Below, one piece after another: positions 1-5,124 of a stretch of DNA of 8,808 nucleotides. Under the pieces are notes generated by a model. That model was not told the DNA's origin. It was given only the letters and a program-made list of their open reading frames with translations, and made no database searches. The stretch is from Clostridia bacterium (GTDB lineage Bacteria; Bacillota; Clostridia; Oscillospirales; Acutalibacteraceae). Where the stretch lies: the NCBI GenBank assembly GCA_017631745.1, contig JAGBSR010000050.1, positions 1-8,808 on the forward strand. The letters are read 5' to 3'. Each line of letters starts with the position of its first letter. The stretch's first letter is position 1. The position numbers were made by a program, and so were the translations under genes.

Positions 1-406
1 AAACTATGTAGTTAGGCGAAAAATAAATGGTGAAAAGACCGATGCTCATACCAATAGTCGATATAGCAAAAAGAGGCTTTCTGCCCCACTTGTCGGCAAG
101 CGCCTTATAAAAAGGTGTAATTACGCCGAAAACATAGCTGATTATGCTTATAGAGGTGTGAAGTGACAAGCCCTCTTCAAAAGTGTATGTCTTACCGAAT
201 ATCTCTCGGTTGACAAAAAACTCCGTTACAAACGATGACTGCACCGATACAGAAAGGTTACTTGTTACCTCATCAAGAATATTGACAAACGCAACTAAAA
301 ACAAGAGCATACCGAAATATCCGGCATAGTTACCTCTGCTTTGTCTTGTCTTCAGCTTCCTGAGTTCCCGCTCTTCAGAAGCAATAATTTTTTCTTTTGT
401 TTTCAT
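1..406 (-). CDS. MFS transporter, N-terminal part (runs off the left edge)
   Basis: The reading frame opens at the ATG at 404-406 and stays open to the window edge, giving 135 N-terminal residues. A charged cytoplasmic start (about residues 1-25, rich in Lys, Glu and Arg) is followed by hydrophobic spans near 30-48, 82-102 and 111-131. Between the second and third spans lies ADKWGRKP (104-111), which matches the loop 2-3 motif A of the major facilitator superfamily (G-x-L-a-D-r-x-G-r-[KR]). Its position relative to the helices is the expected one. The start is supported by AGGAGAG six bases upstream and by an extended -10 promoter at 438-446. The protein should be an inner-membrane secondary transporter; the substrate cannot be inferred from this fragment. 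The gene is divergent from the DUF2804 gene. MFS membership is secure; the subfamily is open. Confidence 0.85.
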   Translation of the reverse strand, partial: MKTKEKIIASEERELRKLKTRQSRGNYAGYFGMLLFLVAFVNILDEVTSNLSVSVQSSFVTEFFVNREIFGKTYTFEEGLSLHTSISIISYVFGVITPFYKALADKWGRKPLFAISTIGMSIGLFTIYFSPNYIV

Positions 407-437
407 ATTTCTCTCCTCTTTCTGAATTTATAAGCGT

Positions 438-466
438 ATTATATCACACTTTTCACAGTATTGCTA
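438..466 (-). promoter_or_regulatory. Extended -10 promoter for the MFS gene
   Basis: On the minus strand TGATATAAT (plus 438-446) is a perfect TATAAT with the extended TG one base upstream. The -35 position 17 bases away (461-466, TAGCAA) is poor, as is common for extended -10 promoters. It lies about 32 bases before the MFS start codon and points at it. A sigma-A-type promoter is inferred. Confidence 0.55.
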
Positions 467-485
467 TTAAATTTAAACAAAATCG

Positions 486-514
486 TTGAATTACTCATAA
501 AAATCTGTTACAAT
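486..514 (+). promoter_or_regulatory. Sigma-A-like promoter for the DUF2804 gene
   Basis: TTGAAT (486-491) and TACAAT (509-514) are separated by exactly 17 bases and match the consensus at 4 of 6 and 5 of 6 positions. Transcription would start near 521, leaving a leader of about 28 bases that carries AGGAG at 534-538, ten bases before the ATG. It is divergent from the MFS promoter, with only about 40 bases between the two promoters' outer elements. Confidence 0.65.
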
Positions 515-548
515 ATTGCCATACTATTAAGATAGGAGAAAAAAGAGT

Positions 549-1643
549 ATGGAAACACCAAGAACCTATGTACCTTTCCAGGACTGGAAAGAAAAATCAA
601 AACAGACAGAATACACTGAGAGCACTCCCCTTCTTGCTCCCGACGGCACACTTTTAGCAAAAGGCTGGGCAAGACACAACGTTTTCGATTACAACAGAGA
701 TTATGTTAAAAAAGGCAGCCCTATGAGCAAAAAGGAATGGGACTTCTATCAGGTACAGGACGACAAATATATGGTACAGCTCAGCTTTGCCAATATCGGT
801 ATCGGCGGCTATGTTGCTGCTAAGCTTATTGACCTTAAGGCAGGCAAAGTTATCGCCGATGCGACTCAGCTCTTTCTCGGCGGTAAAAAGCACCTTCCCC
901 CACCCAAGGGTGATGTACCCAACAGATATAAGGATAAAATCGGTAAGGCTGAATTTGACTTTGACACCAAAGAAAACACAAGACGCCTTTGGTTTAAGAT
1001 GCCCCTTAAAGGTAAAATGGTTGAGTGCGAATTCAATATGGACATTATGCCGGGTCTTGAAAACATCACAACTGTTCTCCCCTTCCCCGGTGACAACAAG
1101 AAATTCTTTATGACAACAAAGCAGAACTGTATGCCCTGCGAGGGTACATATAAGTTCGGTGATGAAGTTTACACCTTCTCAAAGGATACAGCCTTCTGTG
1201 CTCTCGACTGGGGCAGAGTAAACACACCTCACAAGATGGTATGGTACTGGGGTAACGGCTCACAGTTTATCACTGACGAAAATGGTGAAAAGCACCTTTT
1301 CGGTTTTGAAATCACCTGGGCAATAGGCGATGAAAGCAACGCTACAGAAACCTGCCTCTTCTATGACGGCAAGGCTCATAAATTCGGCGCAGTTGATGTT
1401 GAGGTATTCCCCAAGCCCGATAAATATATGAACGAGTGGAAGTTTATCTCAGAAGACGGCAGATTCAATATGACTATGAAGCCCACTTTCGACCACCATT
1501 CAGATATGAACCTCGGTATTGCAAGAATGCACACTCATCAGGTTCACGGTTGGTGGAACGGTGATGTAACTCTTGATGACGGCACAAAGCTTGAAATCAA
1601 AGACCTCTATACATTCTGCGAATATGTAGAGAATAAATGGTAA
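549..1643 (+). CDS. DUF2804 family protein
   Basis: This is a 364-residue soluble protein without signal peptide or membrane span. It matches my recollection of DUF2804 in length and conserved blocks: WARHNVFDYNRD (40-51), LDWGRVNTP (219-227), and a C-terminal GWWNGDVTLDDGTKLEIKD stretch (334-352) ending in an acidic/aromatic tail with a terminal ENKW. The abundance of short alternating strands, Trp and Gly suggests an all-beta, lipocalin-like or AttH/CrtC-like barrel; this is inference. A Cys pair NCMPC (193-197) and a His-rich HTHQVHG (328-334) could bind a metal or ligand, but no catalytic role is established. The gene is monocistronic, with its own promoter, an AGGAG ribosome binding site ten bases before ATG, and a terminator directly after the stop. 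The function of the family is unknown. Confidence 0.82.
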   Translation: METPRTYVPFQDWKEKSKQTEYTESTPLLAPDGTLLAKGWARHNVFDYNRDYVKKGSPMSKKEWDFYQVQDDKYMVQLSFANIGIGGYVAAKLIDLKAGKVIADATQLFLGGKKHLPPPKGDVPNRYKDKIGKAEFDFDTKENTRRLWFKMPLKGKMVECEFNMDIMPGLENITTVLPFPGDNKKFFMTTKQNCMPCEGTYKFGDEVYTFSKDTAFCALDWGRVNTPHKMVWYWGNGSQFITDENGEKHLFGFEITWAIGDESNATETCLFYDGKAHKFGAVDVEVFPKPDKYMNEWKFISEDGRFNMTMKPTFDHHSDMNLGIARMHTHQVHGWWNGDVTLDDGTKLEIKDLYTFCEYVENKW

Positions 1644-1645
1644 AG

Positions 1646-1670
1646 AAAAGACCCTTCGGGGTCTTTTTTT
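1646..1670 (+). terminator. Rho-independent terminator of the DUF2804 gene
   Basis: A stem AAAAGACCC/GGGTCTTTT (1646-1654 with 1659-1667) closes on a TTCG loop (1655-1658), which is the very stable C(UUCG)G tetraloop, and runs into seven Ts (1664-1670). It begins three bases after the stop codon, so the plus-strand transcript ends before the convergent gene. Confidence 0.9.
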
Positions 1671-1691
1671 ATGAGCTGTGAAGCCTTTGCA

Positions 1692-1732
1692 TAAAAAAAC
1701 AAAAGGTGCCGAACCTTTAAAGCACGGCACCT
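1692..1732 (-). terminator. Rho-independent terminator of the acyltransferase operon
   Basis: On the minus strand AGGTGCCG (plus 1725-1732) pairs perfectly with CGGCACCT (plus 1704-1711) around a 13-base loop, followed by a T-rich tract TTTTGTTTTTTT (plus 1693-1704). It starts nine bases after the acyltransferase stop codon. Together with the plus-strand terminator at 1646-1670 it gives each convergent gene its own hairpin. Confidence 0.85.
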
Positions 1733-1741
1733 CGTCAAATA

Positions 1742-3019
1742 TTAATCACCAATAATCGTATTTATATTCTTTTCCATAAGATCAAAGAATTTGTTTACCG
1801 TCTTCTTATCCTCATCGTTACCCCTCACACACATAGAAAGGGTAATCACATTTTTATAGGTAGTCACCGTCAGCAATACAAAAGGCTTATATTTAACCGC
1901 ACCGGATATAAATGCATCGACGGGTTCTTTACAGTCAAGGGCAAACAGCTCACCTTTAAGCACACCGATATTACTCATAGCCATAAGAGGATTTGAATAT
2001 CCGATTTTTATAATTTCCTCCGAAGCGGCGTGAGGAAGTATATTATAACCGAAGTTGAGCAGAGGCAAACCGTAAAGGCCCATAAACTTATCTTTTTTAA
2101 ATTTATTTGAGCTTAATACAACATATTTTACAGTTTCGAAAATGTCTCTGCCTCTTTCAGGCACAGCACACTGCATCCAGGCAGTATGATTGGTAAAGCC
2201 CTTATCAGCTACGCTATTCATATGACGTCTGAGATCAATGGCATTTGATATCATCATCTTGTCACTTGTGGGATATACTGCAAGTTCGTATATGCTATAA
2301 AAATAGCAGGCAAGTAAAAGTTCATTTATTGTGGCACCCAGTTCCTTACCTTTAGCCTTGAGCTTTATAAGAGTCTCTTCACTGAACTTTTTACGGGCAA
2401 TAAACGATATGTCACGGATGTTGTCAGCAGTAAGAGGGAACTTATGGTCATCTCTTGCATTGATATTTTTAAAAAGACGCTGCGCAACACCTGCTTCGGT
2501 TTTAGAAAAGCCTGAATATACATCATCATAAGAGCGTGAACCCGTTCTGTAGTTAATAGGACTGATACCCCCATTAACATATTTATTGTAATTATCACAA
2601 AAAGACTCCAGGAAGTATTTCAGGTCACCGCCATCCATACACATATGATTTTCTATAAGGCAAAGTTTACTCTTACCGTCTTTGATAAAAAGAGCAACTT
2701 TCATCTGGATGTGAGACTCGGGCGGGATATATTGTGTCAGAAAAGCATCAGCGGCAGCCTGCATATCATCCGGATAACTTACAGTGAAAACCTCATCAAT
2801 ATCATAGGGCATAACCTGCCAATATGTAGAGAGCTTAGTATCCACGAACTTGGAGTGAAGCACGGGGATTTTTTCAAAAGCACAGATAACCACAGTTTTC
2901 AGGGCATCTATATCAGGCACAAAATCATAGCTGAGTTCAACATGTACCATACGGTCATTGAAGTCGCGGAAGAGGTAATGCATTTTGTCCCAAAGCTCGG
3001 CTGTTAATCTGCGTTTCAT
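1742..3019 (-). CDS. Condensation / alcohol-acetyltransferase-like acyltransferase
   Basis: This 425-residue cytoplasmic protein has the layout of the chloramphenicol-acetyltransferase/condensation-domain superfamily (NRPS condensation, alcohol acetyltransferase, wax-ester and PapA5-like enzymes). The active-site motif is NHMCMDG (124-130): it keeps the catalytic His125 and the structural Asp129-Gly130 of HHxxxDG but has Asn in place of the first His. Further family-like marks are AIDLRRHM (260-267, cf. the vDLR block) and SNIGVL (349-354, cf. the SNxG block) in the second half. The likely reaction is transfer of an acyl group from CoA or a carrier to an alcohol or amine; the substrates are unknown. 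Its ATG shares one base with the upstream stop (TAATG), and GGAGG lies inside the last codons of the upstream gene, so translation is probably coupled. No carrier-protein or adenylation domain is present, which argues against a modular NRPS. Confidence 0.75.
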   Translation of the reverse strand: MKRRLTAELWDKMHYLFRDFNDRMVHVELSYDFVPDIDALKTVVICAFEKIPVLHSKFVDTKLSTYWQVMPYDIDEVFTVSYPDDMQAAADAFLTQYIPPESHIQMKVALFIKDGKSKLCLIENHMCMDGGDLKYFLESFCDNYNKYVNGGISPINYRTGSRSYDDVYSGFSKTEAGVAQRLFKNINARDDHKFPLTADNIRDISFIARKKFSEETLIKLKAKGKELGATINELLLACYFYSIYELAVYPTSDKMMISNAIDLRRHMNSVADKGFTNHTAWMQCAVPERGRDIFETVKYVVLSSNKFKKDKFMGLYGLPLLNFGYNILPHAASEEIIKIGYSNPLMAMSNIGVLKGELFALDCKEPVDAFISGAVKYKPFVLLTVTTYKNVITLSMCVRGNDEDKKTVNKFFDLMEKNINTIIGD

Positions 3020-3819
3020 TATTCCGCCTCCTTACTATACATAAAATATTTCATATTGCTCATTACAATTGAGAAAATATAGAGTAAATCAACAACTAAA
3101 CCTATAAGTATTACAGGCCATCCTGTAATCCAGGAAATAATACCGTATGCTGCAAGAATGATATAAATCATAGTCGCTATCACAGGCATATATACAAAGA
3201 ATGATATAGTACGAAACTTCTGCTTTGTGGCGTAAGCGAAAATAAGGTCTGCAACAAATGAGAGAGCAACACCTGCAGGCAGTGTCGGCCACGATGTGAA
3301 CTCATCAGGAAGCATCATAATTTGGAAGAGAAATGCAAAAACCATAAATAACATTACACAACCAATAATCAGCACACGGGCAATAGGGTGAAACACTCTT
3401 CGCATATGGCAGAGCTTATTTATAGCAAAACTGAAATAGAAAATAATCATTGCAAAAATACCGCCAACGATAATGAGCCAGGTTTTATCCCAGGCGGAGG
3501 TGAGACTGCTGACAGTGAAGTAAGCGATAAATATCAGAATAAGAAAAAGCAGGCCTCCCACAGGAAACGCAACTTTCATAAACTTACCGCGTTGCTGTTT
3601 TTTTCTATCTTTCAGAAACTGTCCGAAACCTTTTTCGATATCACCAAACTCATCGGCAATAAGGTCAAGAATTACCTTTTCATCTTTAAGTCCTGCATGA
3701 ATCATTTCATCAGCTCGCTGAGACATACCATCAAGAAGCTTTTTCTTATAATAATAAGTAACCTGGTCATCTTTTAATCCACTGCAAGATTTTTCAATAT
3801 AGTCGATTATTTTCTGCAT
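3019..3819 (-). CDS. HAAS-type N-terminal domain fused to a six-helix membrane protein
   Basis: The chosen start is the ATG at 3817-3819, giving 266 residues, because AAGGAG sits eight bases upstream; an in-frame ATG at 3846 would place that ribosome site inside the gene. Residues 1 to about 78 are a soluble helical region (motifs ADEMI, LIADEFGDIEKGF) resembling the HAAS/DUF1700-type prefix domain found on Firmicute membrane proteins. A basic linker (DRKKQQRGK, about 71-79) precedes roughly six hydrophobic spans near 82-103, 113-133, 147-168, 182-197, 205-232 and 235-254, ending in a short charged tail. No enzyme motif is visible. The partner is the acyltransferase, whose start overlaps this stop. 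HAAS proteins are often next to PadR regulators; none is present here. A DUF6320-like membrane protein is an alternative that I could not test. The role is unknown, possibly a membrane anchor or sensor for the acyltransferase. Confidence 0.65.
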   Translation of the reverse strand: MQKIIDYIEKSCSGLKDDQVTYYYKKKLLDGMSQRADEMIHAGLKDEKVILDLIADEFGDIEKGFGQFLKDRKKQQRGKFMKVAFPVGGLLFLILIFIAYFTVSSLTSAWDKTWLIIVGGIFAMIIFYFSFAINKLCHMRRVFHPIARVLIIGCVMLFMVFAFLFQIMMLPDEFTSWPTLPAGVALSFVADLIFAYATKQKFRTISFFVYMPVIATMIYIILAAYGIISWITGWPVILIGLVVDLLYIFSIVMSNMKYFMYSKEAE

Positions 3820-3850
3820 AATACACACTCCTTTAGACATCATCATTTCA

Positions 3851-3880
3851 ATTATAGTTTCAATTCAGTAAAAAAATCAA
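3851..3880 (-). promoter_or_regulatory. Promoter of the membrane-protein/acyltransferase operon
   Basis: On the minus strand TTGATT (plus 3875-3880) and a perfect TATAAT (plus 3851-3856) are spaced by 18 bases. Transcription would start near 3844, leaving about ten bases before the AAGGAG at 3828-3833. The region is very A/T-rich. The promoter overlaps the 3' end of the coding-like relic at 3852-4022. Confidence 0.6.
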
Positions 3881-4022
3881 TTAATAATTTATAAATTAAC
3901 TCTAAACTGAAAATAAATTGTGCAAAAATTGACCTTTGCTTGCCATAACTTTGTTCCACTGCGCACTCCCCGAAGTCGTATTTGCCTGCCTCTTTACGGA
4001 AATTCTCAAAACCTCTACCCAA
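3852..4022 (-). other. Coding-like relic or unidentified small ORF between divergent operons
   Basis: The divergent gap 3820-4073 is A/T-rich at both ends, but about 3920-4020 is clearly richer in G and C. In that patch one minus-strand frame reads like protein: 56 codons from a TTG at 4020-4022 to a TAA at 3852-3854, including FENFRKEAGKYDFGECAVEQ (residues 5-24). There is no ribosome binding site before the TTG, two in-frame stops lie just upstream, and the frame ends inside the promoter of the next operon. I do not recognise the peptide. It may be the decayed end of an old gene, a small repeat element shared among related genomes, or a structured RNA; no strong hairpin is evident by eye. 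Confidence 0.3.
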
Positions 4023-4035
4023 AGATAAAGTTTTG

Positions 4036-4044
4036 TGCTATTAT
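4036..4044 (+). promoter_or_regulatory. Putative extended -10 for the CXXC/iron-sulfur pair
   Basis: TGCTATTAT is an extended -10 element (TG-N-TATTAT) placed 29 bases before the ATG at 4074. The corresponding -35 (about 4016-4021, TACCCA) is weak. Its position makes the upstream in-frame GTG at 4035 an unlikely start. Tentative. Confidence 0.4.
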
Positions 4045-4073
4045 TATATAAAGTCAAAGAAAAGAGTGAAAAT

Positions 4074-4220
4074 ATGAAAAAGAAAGAATTCCCCATAAAA
4101 GCACTCGTTACATCTCTTATAGGCGTCGCCTTTATGGCTTTCGGCATTTACAGAGGTGAGATGGCTACGGTTTTAGCCAAAGCAATAAGAATATGTCTGG
4201 AGTGTATCGGGATTGGTTAA
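4074..4220 (+). CDS. CD1871A-like CXXC microprotein, membrane-anchored
   Basis: This 48-residue protein has a basic N-terminus (MKKK), one hydrophobic span (about residues 10-26), the segment GIYRGEM (24-30), and a C-terminal CLECIGIG in which Cys41 and Cys44 form a CXXC pair. Size, GIYRGE and the ICLECIGIG ending fit the CD1871A family of CXXC proteins in clostridia, as I recall it. It overlaps the iron-sulfur gene by eight bases, so the two are almost certainly co-translated and functionally linked. A thiol/disulfide or metal-cluster partner role is inferred, not shown. The ATG at 4074 is preferred to an in-frame GTG at 4035, which lies inside the probable promoter; the ribosome site (AAGAGTG) is only moderate. 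Confidence 0.75.
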   Translation: MKKKEFPIKALVTSLIGVAFMAFGIYRGEMATVLAKAIRICLECIGIG

Positions 4221-5076
4221 AGATAAAAATAGAACTAAGAAAGAGAGTCTTCGCCACACAGTGCAAGGTCTGTGGACTGTAGCTACCAACAGCTTTGTCA
4301 CAGGCTTTCTCAAGGGCAAGATTTATACGGGGCCGCTCAAAAATTTATGTGTACCCGGAATGAACTGTTATTCCTGCCCGGGAGCTCTCGGCTCCTGCCC
4401 TATCGGTGCATTGCAATCGGTCATCGGTGACAGAAATTACAGCTTTACATTTTATGTTGTTGGCTTTCTTATGCTTGTCGGTGCAATCTGCGGAAGATTT
4501 GTCTGCGGTTGGCTGTGCCCCTTCGGTCTGTTTCAGGATTTACTTCATAAGATACCCTTTTTCAAAAAGACAGGCACCTTCAAGGGCGACAGAATACTCA
4601 GAAAGCTGAAATATATAATCCTTGCTGTTTTTGTTGTAATACTTCCCATGTGTGTCGCCGATGCTGTCGGCATAGGCGACCCTTGGTTTTGCAAATATAT
4701 CTGCCCCGTAGGCACTCTTGAGGGTGGTATCCCCCTGGTGCTTCTCAATGAAGGACTCAGACAGACCGTCGGTTTTCTTTACACCTGGAAGATAGCAATT
4801 CTCCTTATTCTCATTCTTCTTTCATTAATCATCTACCGACCCTTCTGCAAATATCTCTGCCCCCTCGGTGCAATTTACGGCGCCTTCAATAAGCTTTCAG
4901 CCGTGAGTCTTCACTGCGACAAAAGCAAGTGTGTTTCCTGCGGCAACTGCAATAAGGTCTGCAAAATGGGTGTGTACCCTGCCGAAGAGCCGAGAAGTGC
5001 GGAATGCATAAAGTGCGGACTTTGTATAAAGGAATGTCCTGCCGACGCCTTGAATTTAGGTGTGAAAAATAAATAA
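4213..5076 (+). CDS. NapH/CcoG-like polytopic 4Fe-4S membrane protein
   Basis: This 287-residue membrane iron-sulfur protein probably moves electrons between the membrane and soluble partners. Domains in order: a basic start; a four-Cys cluster (Cys46, 52, 55, 62) with CYSCPGALGSCP; a span near 77-97 leading into CGWLCPFG (98-105); a span near 133-153; CKYICPVG (160-167); a span near 193-208; CKYLCPLG (212-219); and two ferredoxin motifs CxxCxxCxxxC at Cys240/243/246/250 and Cys265/268/271/275. The CxxxCPxG repeats are those of the NapH/CcoG/YccM group. The start is a TTG at 4213 with GGAG ten bases upstream, overlapping the microprotein's stop; an in-frame GTG at 4261 would remove the basic N-terminus and lacks a good ribosome site. 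There is no FMN-binding domain, molybdoenzyme or cytochrome oxidase beside it, so the terminal partner is unknown. Confidence 0.85.
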   Translation: MVKDKNRTKKESLRHTVQGLWTVATNSFVTGFLKGKIYTGPLKNLCVPGMNCYSCPGALGSCPIGALQSVIGDRNYSFTFYVVGFLMLVGAICGRFVCGWLCPFGLFQDLLHKIPFFKKTGTFKGDRILRKLKYIILAVFVVILPMCVADAVGIGDPWFCKYICPVGTLEGGIPLVLLNEGLRQTVGFLYTWKIAILLILILLSLIIYRPFCKYLCPLGAIYGAFNKLSAVSLHCDKSKCVSCGNCNKVCKMGVYPAEEPRSAECIKCGLCIKECPADALNLGVKNK

Positions 5077-5087
5077 TACTGCAAACA

Positions 5088-5115
5088 AAAAAGCAAGTCC
5101 TCGGACTTGCTTTTT
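5088..5115. terminator. Bidirectional terminator between convergent genes
   Basis: AAAAAGCAAGTC (5088-5099) and GACTTGCTTTTT (5104-5115) form a perfect 12-bp stem with a CTCG loop. The T-tract on the right serves the plus-strand iron-sulfur gene, whose stop is 12 bases before the hairpin. The A-tract on the left (5087-5092) becomes a U-tract for the minus-strand transporter, whose stop codon lies nine bases away. One hairpin therefore ends both transcripts. Confidence 0.9.
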
Positions 5116-5124
5116 ATGTTATGC

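Noticed and set aside
2645..3007. A 120-codon plus-strand frame
   Set aside because: It is antisense to the acyltransferase N-terminal half, has no ribosome site or promoter, and is explained by the codon pattern of the real gene.
3388..3777. A 129-codon plus-strand frame
   Set aside because: It is antisense to the HAAS membrane protein; the real gene has a ribosome site, coupled neighbour and membrane spans, and this frame has none.
3820..3846. Longer start (MMMSKGVCI) for the HAAS membrane protein
   Set aside because: The AAGGAG at 3828-3833 would fall inside the gene, and the longer start would lie at the expected transcription start; the ATG at 3819 is ideally spaced.
3900..4030. Possible structured RNA such as 6S RNA in the divergent gap
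   Set aside because: I see no long imperfect hairpin with a central bubble nor any strong stem; kept only as a low-confidence alternative for the coding-like patch.
4035..4073. GTG start extending the CXXC microprotein by 13 codons
   Set aside because: The extension overlaps the likely -10 element and gives a polar start before MKKK that does not fit the family length.
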